The translations under genes were made by a program, and so were the position numbers. The notes beneath the pieces are model-generated. The model searched no databases. It was given only the letters and a program-made list of their open reading frames with translations, and had not been told where the DNA came from. Positions 9,092 to 16,961 of a stretch of DNA of 64,000 bases are shown piece after piece. How positions within the stretch are numbered: the stretch's first letter is position 1; each line of letters begins with the position of its first letter. Source of the stretch: an uncultured bacterium (GTDB lineage Bacteria; CSSED10-310; CALFER01); assembly GCA_937951895.1 (NCBI GenBank), contig CALFER010000035.1, positions 8,860 to 72,859 of the forward strand. The letters run 5' to 3'.

Positions 9092-10207
9092 ATGCGTAAT
9101 CAGTGTTCTTTTCTATTGGTTTTCGTCCTTGCCATGCTGTTTGTTCCTGCGAATCTGTTCGCACAAAATCCAACGGAGCGATCTCCCCGAGCGCTTGAAT
9201 TGCCTGATATCAGCATCATTGGCGATATCACAACATACTTCACGAGTCTCGAGGATCAGGAAGAGGACAATCACATTCGAGTCCGCGAAGTGGAACTGGC
9301 AATCGGTGGATTTCTGTATCCCGGGATTCGTGCGGATGTTTATGCCGCCTTGCATTACCATGAAGGTGCGTATGAAACTGAACTCGAAGAAGCCTATGTT
9401 AACTTTCTCCAGACACCCATCCGCGGCTTGAGTTTCAAAGTCGGAAAGCAGTATCTCAATATCGGCAAAATCAACTCCCTCCATCCTCATTCCTGGAATT
9501 ATGTAACGCGTCCGATCGTTCACTCCGCGTTTCTGGGCGATCACGGGCTGGCCGCGACCGGTATCACGTCTGCTCTGTTGATCCCGGCCCCCTTTTTCCT
9601 TCAGATTGAACTGGGGGCCTGGCACACCGATGCGGCTCATGAACACGAAGAAGAAGCTGAGGAAGGTGATCATGATGAGGGGGAAGAAGACGAGCATCAT
9701 CATGAGTTTGGCCTGGCGGGCGAGACATATTCCGGGCGTTTGTGGACATCATTTCCGATCGCAGGTTCGTCAGAACTGGAAATCGGCGCATCGGGCGTGA
9801 AAAGTCAGGGGCCTCATCACGAAGAAGAACAGGATGATGTTACGCTGACCAGCGCGGATTTGACATGGCGGTCGGTGTTGAGCGCATACCGGAAAGTGAC
9901 CATTCAAGGTGAGTGGTATCATCTGGATCGTTCGATGGAAGAGGGCGATTTTCAGCGCACCGGTGGCTTTGTTTTTGCCGGTTTCCGCTTTGACCGCCGC
10001 TGGGATATCGGTGCCCGGTATGACTGGACTGAGATGCCGGTTCATGAATCGGAGGAACAATCCCGGGTGTCTTTGATTCTGACTCACAGTCTGAGCGAAA
10101 TGACCCGAATAAGGGCACAATACGACTACGATATCGAGAATGAAGAACATGAGGGATTCATCCAGATACTCTTCGGTATCGGGCCGCATAGTCATGCACT
10201 TCAATAA
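9092..10207 (+). CDS. outer-membrane beta-barrel with His/Glu-rich loop, zinc-uptake associated
   Basis: 371 residues from the ATG at 9092 (AGGAG eight bases upstream), with a signal peptide ending near NLFAQ. The remainder is alternating beta-strands typical of a porin-like barrel, with a C-terminal aromatic-rich strand. Residues about 182-205 are almost entirely His, Glu and Asp (AHEHEEEAEEGDHDEGEEDEHHHEF), with a second His/Glu patch near SQGPHHEEEQDD; these look like external metal-capturing loops. It sits upstream of a ZnuABC-type transporter, so I infer an outer-membrane entry channel or collector for zinc. No TonB box or plug domain is seen. Confidence 0.75.
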   Translation: MRNQCSFLLVFVLAMLFVPANLFAQNPTERSPRALELPDISIIGDITTYFTSLEDQEEDNHIRVREVELAIGGFLYPGIRADVYAALHYHEGAYETELEEAYVNFLQTPIRGLSFKVGKQYLNIGKINSLHPHSWNYVTRPIVHSAFLGDHGLAATGITSALLIPAPFFLQIELGAWHTDAAHEHEEEAEEGDHDEGEEDEHHHEFGLAGETYSGRLWTSFPIAGSSELEIGASGVKSQGPHHEEEQDDVTLTSADLTWRSVLSAYRKVTIQGEWYHLDRSMEEGDFQRTGGFVFAGFRFDRRWDIGARYDWTEMPVHESEEQSRVSLILTHSLSEMTRIRAQYDYDIENEEHEGFIQILFGIGPHSHALQ

Positions 10208-10237
10208 GTTCGCTTCATTGTGAGCAAAGGAGCAGAA

Positions 10238-11146
10238 ATGAAAATGCGTATTTGGATGTGTATGTGTACTCTCGTCGCGGGTGCTCTGACCGTATCGGCT
10301 CGATCTCCACTCGAAATTGTCACCACCACATCGGATCTCGCGTCGATCGCTTCATCGATTGGTGGAGATCGCGTTCATGTTCAGGCACTTTGTAATGGAA
10401 CGCATGACCCTCATTTTGTCGAAATCCGACCGTCGCAGGTCGTAAGTCTTCGCACGGCCGATGTGTTGATCATCGTGGGCATGGGTCTGGACATCTGGAT
10501 CGATCCGCTCGTTCAATCCAGCCGGAATCCCAAGATTCAGCCCAATCAGTCCGGATGGCTGGACGTATCGAATGTCATCGATAAAAAAGAGATTCCTCAT
10601 GGGAAGGTCGATGGATCGATGGGTCACGTTCATCCCGAGGGAAATCCTCATTACTGGCTGGATCCGATGAATGCTCGACTTATTGCCTCGGAAATTGCTC
10701 GGATGCTGTCCCGGATCGACCCGGAATTTCAGGAAACATACAGGGCAAACGAAAAAGCGTTTCATGACATACTGGATCGGAAAATCGACGAATGGACCCG
10801 GAAACTTGCACCTCATCAGCCGATTTCAGTTCTGACGTATCATCGAAGCTGGATCTATTTTGCCGAGCGGTTTGGTATTCACCTGGCGGGCGAACTCGAA
10901 CCCAAACCCGGTGTGTCCCCTTCACCGGCTCATCTTCGTGACACGATCGAGCGAATGAAATCTGAAAAGACAGACCTGATTCTGGTCGAAACTTTTTACA
11001 GCAGAAAGGCAGCCGATTTTGTTTCGGGTCAAACAGGTGCAACAGTTGTGGTTGTGCCGAATTCCGTTGGAGGATCGCCGGAAGCAACGGATTACATCGC
11101 TCTGATCGATTCGATCATCGATCGATTGGCGGGTGCTCTGAAATGA
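10238..11146 (+). CDS. znuA: zinc ABC transporter substrate-binding protein (ZnuA-like)
   Basis: 302 residues; AAAGGAG precedes the ATG at 10238. After a signal peptide comes the cluster A-I (TroA/ZnuA) fold. Expected metal ligands are His56 in GTHDPHF, His138 in NPHYWLDP and His202 in TYHRSWIYF; histidine at the third site is typical of zinc rather than manganese binders. The usual fourth acidic ligand is not obvious: the block reads VVVPNSVGG where Asp is common. The His-rich loop of classical ZnuA is short here (HGKVDGSMGHVHPEGNPH). It delivers periplasmic zinc to the downstream permease and overlaps the ATPase gene by four bases. Confidence 0.88.
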   Translation: MKMRIWMCMCTLVAGALTVSARSPLEIVTTTSDLASIASSIGGDRVHVQALCNGTHDPHFVEIRPSQVVSLRTADVLIIVGMGLDIWIDPLVQSSRNPKIQPNQSGWLDVSNVIDKKEIPHGKVDGSMGHVHPEGNPHYWLDPMNARLIASEIARMLSRIDPEFQETYRANEKAFHDILDRKIDEWTRKLAPHQPISVLTYHRSWIYFAERFGIHLAGELEPKPGVSPSPAHLRDTIERMKSEKTDLILVETFYSRKAADFVSGQTGATVVVVPNSVGGSPEATDYIALIDSIIDRLAGALK

Positions 11147-11880
11147 ACTCACCGATGATCTCAATGCGAACGGTATCTGCAGGTTATTTAAGAAATTTGG
11201 TGTATCGAGCGCTGACATTCGATGTCGTTTCCGGGGATCATGTCGGGATTATCGGTCCAAACGGATCGGGCAAAACAACCCTGATCAGAAATCTCATGGG
11301 CGTGCAGCCGATTCAGGCAGGGGAAATCCAACGTGCGAAGGACGTGCGATTCGGTTTCTGCAGTCAGCGGCAACACCTCGAAATGACCGTGCCGTTTCGT
11401 GTGTATGAGATCATCATCATGGCGCGGACCCGGCTGATCGGCTGGGTCCGCTCACCCTCGGTGGCGGATCGGGAGGCTGTCGAGCGGGCGATGGAGATGA
11501 CCGGGATTGCAGACTATTCGGAGCGTTACTTTCATACATTGTCCGGAGGTCTCAAACAGCGTGTCCTCCTGGCTCGGGCGCTCGCGACGGAACCCAGTGT
11601 TCTGGTGTTGGACGAACCGACTGCGGATCTGGATCTGCGTGCGCGTCGGGAGCTGCTCAAATTGATCCAGGGATTGCGAATCGAACATTCTCTGACATTG
11701 ATCCATGTCACTCACGACCTGAATGATATTCTGGAATCCGCCAACCGATTTGTTTTCATGAATCCGGACTGGGAATCGCCACTGATTTTCAACGGGCGAC
11801 CGACGGCTCAGGCATTGTCTTCGCTGTATGGGATCGATGTGCAGGTGTTCGAAAAAGACGGTCGGGTGCGTGTCGGTTGA
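11143..11880 (+). CDS. znuC: zinc ABC transporter ATPase (ZnuC-like)
   Basis: 245 residues, starting in an ATGA overlap with the binding-protein gene, so translation is probably coupled. Motifs are complete: Walker A GPNGSGKTT, Q-loop in FCSQRQHL, signature LSGGLKQRVLLARAL, Walker B VLVLDEPTADLD and switch His in LIHVTHDL. It energises metal import with the adjacent membrane subunit. Length and motif order are ordinary for the family. Confidence 0.92.
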   Translation: MNSPMISMRTVSAGYLRNLVYRALTFDVVSGDHVGIIGPNGSGKTTLIRNLMGVQPIQAGEIQRAKDVRFGFCSQRQHLEMTVPFRVYEIIIMARTRLIGWVRSPSVADREAVERAMEMTGIADYSERYFHTLSGGLKQRVLLARALATEPSVLVLDEPTADLDLRARRELLKLIQGLRIEHSLTLIHVTHDLNDILESANRFVFMNPDWESPLIFNGRPTAQALSSLYGIDVQVFEKDGRVRVG

Positions 11881-11890
11881 GGGGTTAAAG

Positions 11891-12709
11891 ATGCTTGATA
11901 TATTGACTGATGTGTCATTGTTGCCCGGTTTGATCAGTGGTGGTATTGCCGCATGCCTGTGTGCGTTTCTCGGGATCTACATTCTGATCCGGCGGATGGT
12001 ATTCGCTGCGATTGCGCTGTCATCCATGGCATCGCTTGGACTTGCAATGGGATTCATGCTCGATCTGGAGCCAATGATGTGCGCGATGCTGGCATCATGT
12101 GCTGCGATCCTTCTGTTGTGGATGAATACGTCACGTGGCCGGGCACTCGATGACGGAACGACGGGCCTGATCTACGCCGCATCCAGTTCCATTGCGGTCC
12201 TGATCGTTGCACGAAATCCATCCGCTGAGGCATCCGGGTTGAATCTGTTCTCGGGTAATCCGCTCTATTCCGCCTGGCAGGATGTTGTGTTTCTGGCGAT
12301 CTGCGCTGTGGTCGTGTTCGGGATTCATGTGGCATTTCGCAAGGAATTCATTTTCATCGCGCTCGATCCCGAGATGGCTGCAACGACAGGACTCCGTGTT
12401 CGGCTACTTGATTTTCTTCTTTACCTGACGATCGGAATGGCAGCGAGTGTATCGATTCGAATCACGGGAACTTTATACGTTTTTGCATCCCTGGTGATTC
12501 CTCCGATGATTGGTCGAATGGTCGGGTGGAATCTGCGCTGGATCATCGTCGGATCGGTTTGTGTGGCCGCATTGTCCGCGTTTGCCGGATATCTGCTCTC
12601 GTTTGCGCTCGATCTGCCCTATTCGCACACGGTCGTTGTGCTGTATTCGATCATGTTTTTTGTGACGGCAGCGTTTCAATCCGTGAGCAACCTCACCAAC
12701 ACTGACTAA
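11891..12709 (+). CDS. znuB: zinc ABC transporter membrane subunit (ZnuB-like, ABC-3 family)
   Basis: 272 residues from the ATG at 11891 (GAGGGG upstream), 10 bases after the ATPase gene. It has seven to eight hydrophobic segments and the ABC-3 pattern (GIYILIRRMVFAAIALSSMASLGLA near the N-terminus; RLLDFLLYLTIGMAASVSIRITGTLYVFASLVIPPMIGRM). It forms the inner-membrane channel of the importer. It is the last gene of the operon; no Zur-type regulator is seen nearby. Confidence 0.9.
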   Translation: MLDILTDVSLLPGLISGGIAACLCAFLGIYILIRRMVFAAIALSSMASLGLAMGFMLDLEPMMCAMLASCAAILLLWMNTSRGRALDDGTTGLIYAASSSIAVLIVARNPSAEASGLNLFSGNPLYSAWQDVVFLAICAVVVFGIHVAFRKEFIFIALDPEMAATTGLRVRLLDFLLYLTIGMAASVSIRITGTLYVFASLVIPPMIGRMVGWNLRWIIVGSVCVAALSAFAGYLLSFALDLPYSHTVVVLYSIMFFVTAAFQSVSNLTNTD

Positions 12710-13035
12710 ACTCAGACACTTCAAAAAGATTCGCTCAATCTCGAAATGAAGTCAGCTTATCATCATGAAAACAGGGGAGATGGAACCTTTGAGGGATCAT
12801 CATCGGATCGGTCAAAGTGGATGAAAATGAGCATCATTATTGATAGAAGGTCTTTCCAATTCCTTACTTAACGGCTCAGGTAATCAGAATTCTGAATGCT
12901 GCCTCCCCGAGTCGCAACAAAAATAACTCCTGCACAAAACTTCCGGAATCGTCGCGTTACTCAATAGCGGATCAGAACAGATGAATCGTTCCGGACGCTG
13001 TTCAGTTTAACCTATGACGACTGGGAGACGATTGT
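12710..13035. other. intergenic region before the subtilisin gene
   Basis: About 325 bases lie between two co-directional genes. I see no ORF with a ribosome site, no RNA gene and no clear terminator hairpin. It presumably holds the promoter for the protease gene at 13036. Confidence 0.4.
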
Positions 13036-16000
13036 ATGAAACGAATTTGCGCAGTTTTAATTATCATGTTAACGGCCTGCATCGGCTGGTTAAATGCGGC
13101 AGAGGTTGACCGGGAGGTCGTGGACAGGATGACGACTGCCGGTGAGGCAGATTATTTCCTTGTATTCCATGAAAAAGCCGATCTCACCGGTGCGGATCTG
13201 CTCAGGTCGAAGATCGACAAGGGCCGCCATGTCGTCAATACCCTTAAACAGGTCAGTGAACGCTCCCAACGGGATGTCCGCTCATGGCTCGATGAGCAGC
13301 ACATCGCGTATCGATCGTTCTGGATCGATAACATGATCCTGGTCCATTCCGGCCGCGAGATCCTCGATGCACTGGCCCGCAACCCCGACATCACCCGGAT
13401 CGTCCCGGATCACAAACGCCGCATCATCCGCGATTCGCACCTCAATCCCAAACCCTCTCCCCTCTTCGCCTCGACTCCCCGCTCGATCCAACCCCTCCCT
13501 CCCGCCCCCAACCCCTCCCGTTCAGTCGAATGGAATATCTCGCATATCCAGGCCGATCGGGTCTGGGAAACCTTTAATGTCCGGGGTGAGGGGATCACGG
13601 TCTGCGATTTCGATACCGGAGTCGATTGGCAGCACTCGGCCCTGAAATCCCATTACCGCGGCTGGAACGGCTCCACCGCAGATCATAACTACAACTGGTT
13701 CGACGCGACCGGCACCTCCCCGACCGAACCGATCGACGATCATGGCCACGGAACACATACCACCGGGACGATGATCGGAGACGACGGTGCGGGCAATCAG
13801 ATCGGTGTCGCTCCCGATGCGAACTGGATCGCGGTCAAATTCATCACGGCCAACGACGAAGCGCTCGATTCCTGGATCCTGGCGGGATTCCAGTGGGTGC
13901 TCGCACCGACGGATCTCAACGGCCAGAACCCGGATCCCGCGAAAGCCCCTCACATCGTGAACAATTCCTGGGGGATCGACTCCGGAACGACGCTTTACTA
14001 CGACGCCGTGCAGGCACTCGTCGAGGCCGGTATTTTCATGGAGTTCTCCGCGGGTAACGCCGGCCCGGGCTGCGAAACGGTCGGCTCGCCCGGCGATTAC
14101 GACACGGTCATCACCACCGGCGCTCTCATGCCGTTGGGTGTCGCCTCGGACTTTTCCGCCCGCGGCCCCTCCCGCCTCTCGCCCTCTCTGATCAAGCCGG
14201 ATGTCTGTGCCCCGGGTGAACAGGTTCGCTCGTCGGTTCCCGGCGAAGAATCCTATGGTGAGGGGATGGGCACGAGCATGGCGGGTCCGCATGTCTGCGG
14301 CATGGCGGCGCTCATGTGGTCGGCAAACCCCGCGTTGCAGGGCCGGGTCGAGGACACGATCGAACTGATCCGCGAGACCTGCATCACCGCCCGGACGCCG
14401 GAATGCACGAGTCCCGACACGCTCCGAACCCCGAACAATGTCTACGGTTGGGGTGAGATCGACTGCTTCAGAGCCGTGGCGGTCTGCCGGACGCCTCAAT
14501 CCGCGGCCTGGATCGGTCTGGGCAAGCCCACGGTCGGTTGCTCGGATTCAATCGAAATTCTGCTCGCCGATGCGGACCTGATCAGCGCCGGTGTCCTGTC
14601 CGTCGAGGCGTTCAGTTCGACCGAAACGCAGCCCGAAACGGTTCAATTGGACGAAATCATGCCGGGCGTCTTCTACGGCATCACCATGACGGGAGCCGGA
14701 CAGCCTCTGCCGGACGGCAAGGTCCAGGTCAGTGAATCGGACCTGCTGACAGTTCGCTACGACGATCAGAATCACGGCGGCGCGCCCGAAACGCTGTCCG
14801 CCGGAGCCACAGTCGACTGCACGGGCCCCGAAATTGTCTCGGTCACGATTCTCGAACGCACATCCACTTCCGCGACCATTCTCTGGCAAACCTCGGAACC
14901 CGCTACGACCGAAATCGGATTCGGCGAAACGACGCCCGTGACGCCCTGTCTGAGCATCGCTCATTTTGAAACAATGCACTACGCACACATTCCGGATCTC
15001 GAAAGCTGCACCGACTATTTCTATTCCATCACAGCCCGAGATGCGGCGGGCAATGAGGCTCTCACGACGCTCGATGCATCCGGCTCAATCCGCACACTCG
15101 AACGCGTGTATCTCATGGACGCAACCATGGACACCGATCCGGGCTGGGACCGCGAGGGCGACTGGGAATGGGGCGTTCCGGCGGGGCTGGCCGGCGACCC
15201 CTCATCCGGCTTCACCGGAGCGAACGTGCTGGGATACAATCTGGACGGTGCTTACGAGAACAACATGCCGCGCTATTGCCTCACGACACCCCGGATCGAT
15301 TGCGGCAAGATCGACAACATCTATGTCGAAATCGCGCTCTGGCTCAATGTGGGCGCATATCCGGACGATCAGGCCTCCTGGGAACTGTCGCTCGACGGTG
15401 GGGCGAGTTGGATGGAGGTGATGAGCAATGCGGAGTATCAGGGTCCGGTCGAGATGGACGGCTGGATGCATCTGATCGTGCCCGCCTCGGATTTCCTGGC
15501 CGGCCAGAGCAAGGTGAAATTCCGCTGGGTGATCGGTCCGACGGATTCCGATGAGGCGTATGGCGGCTGGAATCTCGACGATTTCCGCGTATATTTCGAG
15601 CGCGAATGCGAAACCGCTGCGACGCCGACGCCCGGCGTGACTCCGACGCCATCTGCCCCTCCGACGGCCGCTCCATCGTCCACCCCGACGTCCGCCCCGC
15701 ACGGCGTCACGCTCACGATGCCATCCCACCGGTTTTCACCCGGCGACGCCTGCTCGCTGACCGCGACGATCTGCAATCGCACCGCAGCACCGCTTGACGG
15801 CATCCCGTTCTTCACGCTCCTGAGCTTCCAGGGTCAATACTGGTTTTATCCGTCCTGGACACAGTCGGCCGACTGGATCACTCTCGCTACCGTTCCGACC
15901 GGATCGATTCAGCGCACGATCATTCCCGAATTCACGTGGCCCGCGTCCGCCGGCGCGATTTCCGGGTTGAGCTTCATCGCGGCGATGACCGACCCCTCCA

Positions 16001-16053
16001 TCAGCCGTCTCGAAGGCACCGCCGGGGTCTGGGAATTCGACGCGATCCCCTGA
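13036..16053 (+). CDS. secreted subtilisin-like (S8) protease with Fn3, jelly-roll and C-terminal PGD/WP module
   Basis: 1,005 residues. A signal peptide (1-21) and a propeptide-like region are followed by an S8 catalytic domain with Asp193 (VCDFDTGVD), His238 (DDHGHGTHTTG), the oxyanion-hole Asn (IVNNSWG) and Ser414 (GMGTSMAGPH), so it should be active. Next come a fibronectin-III-like domain (about 600-690: TSATILWQTSEPATTEIGFG), a MAM/jelly-roll-like domain (about 690-860: DGAYENNMPRYCLTTPRIDC), a Thr/Pro linker, and the recurrent module at residues 889-1005. The organisation resembles bacillopeptidase-F-type extracellular proteases. Its role is probably degrading external protein, with the C-terminal module possibly for retention or sorting. 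Confidence 0.92.
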   Translation: MKRICAVLIIMLTACIGWLNAAEVDREVVDRMTTAGEADYFLVFHEKADLTGADLLRSKIDKGRHVVNTLKQVSERSQRDVRSWLDEQHIAYRSFWIDNMILVHSGREILDALARNPDITRIVPDHKRRIIRDSHLNPKPSPLFASTPRSIQPLPPAPNPSRSVEWNISHIQADRVWETFNVRGEGITVCDFDTGVDWQHSALKSHYRGWNGSTADHNYNWFDATGTSPTEPIDDHGHGTHTTGTMIGDDGAGNQIGVAPDANWIAVKFITANDEALDSWILAGFQWVLAPTDLNGQNPDPAKAPHIVNNSWGIDSGTTLYYDAVQALVEAGIFMEFSAGNAGPGCETVGSPGDYDTVITTGALMPLGVASDFSARGPSRLSPSLIKPDVCAPGEQVRSSVPGEESYGEGMGTSMAGPHVCGMAALMWSANPALQGRVEDTIELIRETCITARTPECTSPDTLRTPNNVYGWGEIDCFRAVAVCRTPQSAAWIGLGKPTVGCSDSIEILLADADLISAGVLSVEAFSSTETQPETVQLDEIMPGVFYGITMTGAGQPLPDGKVQVSESDLLTVRYDDQNHGGAPETLSAGATVDCTGPEIVSVTILERTSTSATILWQTSEPATTEIGFGETTPVTPCLSIAHFETMHYAHIPDLESCTDYFYSITARDAAGNEALTTLDASGSIRTLERVYLMDATMDTDPGWDREGDWEWGVPAGLAGDPSSGFTGANVLGYNLDGAYENNMPRYCLTTPRIDCGKIDNIYVEIALWLNVGAYPDDQASWELSLDGGASWMEVMSNAEYQGPVEMDGWMHLIVPASDFLAGQSKVKFRWVIGPTDSDEAYGGWNLDDFRVYFERECETAATPTPGVTPTPSAPPTAAPSSTPTSAPHGVTLTMPSHRFSPGDACSLTATICNRTAAPLDGIPFFTLLSFQGQYWFYPSWTQSADWITLATVPTGSIQRTIIPEFTWPASAGAISGLSFIAAMTDPSISRLEGTAGVWEFDAIP

Positions 16054-16353
16054 GCTGTAACCCCATTCGCCGCGCACCTCACAGTTAATTTTCACTGGCT
16101 GAAAACACACGGAACGCTCACATTCGAATCAGTCTCTCCTCCTCACCGGCTGTCCGATCGATGAAATCAGGCGATTTCGAAGTCGGATGGCCGGAGTTCT
16201 GTTCGGCCCTTTCGCCGTTGAGGGGCTGGTTGGTCAGGATTCGGTTAGCGCGTGAAAATCCGGCACGATCCCGCGTGACGGAAACGGTTGACGGAACGGG
16301 TCGGCAGGTCTAGCATCCGGCGCGGTGCGAGATCTCTGGTGAAGGAGGTGGCG
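16054..16353. other. intergenic region
   Basis: 300 bases without a supportable gene. It is GC-rich with no obvious hairpin or repeat beyond the AAGGAGGT ribosome site at 16343-16350 of the next gene. Confidence 0.4.
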
Positions 16354-16941
16354 ATGAATCAGCATGTATGCCCCTGGTGGATGGGACGATTGCTCCTCAA
16401 TCCGGTTCGCCGGCTGTTATCGGATCCGAACAAGCTGTTGACTCCGCTTGTCAGACCCGGCATGACCGTTCTTGAGCCGGGTCCGGGCCTCGGTTTCTAT
16501 ACCCTCGATCTCGCGCGTCTGGTGGGCGAGAACGGCCGGGTCGTGACGATCGATATTCAGCCGGAGATGGTCGCGGGGTTGAAGCGCCGTGTCGAGGCGA
16601 GTCCGTTCACCGATCGGATCGAGGTTCGTCTGGGGGAAGTGGATGAGGCGTTTTCCGAGGCATTCGCGGTGCGGTTCGATCTGATCTTCGCGTCTGCAGT
16701 GATCCATGAAATCCCGGATGCGCGCACCTTTTTGAAGTATGCTGTCCGGATTCTGAAGCCCGGAGCGGGTTTTGTCATGATCGAGCCGTCGATGCATGTA
16801 TCCGAAAAAGCCTTCATGGATACGTTTCATGCTGCCACCGATGCCGGAATGGCGTTCAGGGAGATGTTGAAACTCAGGATGGCGCGCGGGATGGTGCTGA
16901 CCAACGCTCCATGCCTGGAGCCAGCCGACAGCGGACGATAG
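16354..16941 (+). CDS. class I SAM-dependent methyltransferase
   Basis: 195 residues; AAGGAGGT precedes the ATG at 16354. The SAM-binding motif I is clear (VLEPGPGLGFYTLDLARLV), followed by the acidic motif II (VVTIDIQPEMVAGLKRR) and a post-I block (FDLIFASAVIHEI). The substrate cannot be told; the WWMGRLLLNPVRRLLSDP N-terminus is typical of UbiE/arsenite-like small methyltransferases that cluster with diverse metabolism. The next gene starts 20 bases downstream on the same strand, so the two are probably co-transcribed. Confidence 0.8.
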   Translation: MNQHVCPWWMGRLLLNPVRRLLSDPNKLLTPLVRPGMTVLEPGPGLGFYTLDLARLVGENGRVVTIDIQPEMVAGLKRRVEASPFTDRIEVRLGEVDEAFSEAFAVRFDLIFASAVIHEIPDARTFLKYAVRILKPGAGFVMIEPSMHVSEKAFMDTFHAATDAGMAFREMLKLRMARGMVLTNAPCLEPADSGR

Positions 16942-16961
16942 GTATTGACCGGGAGGGGGAA

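Noticed and set aside
13522..14499. 325-residue minus-strand ORF inside the protease gene
   Set aside because: It is a long shadow ORF created by GC-rich codon bias; the plus-strand S8 catalytic motifs prove the real frame.
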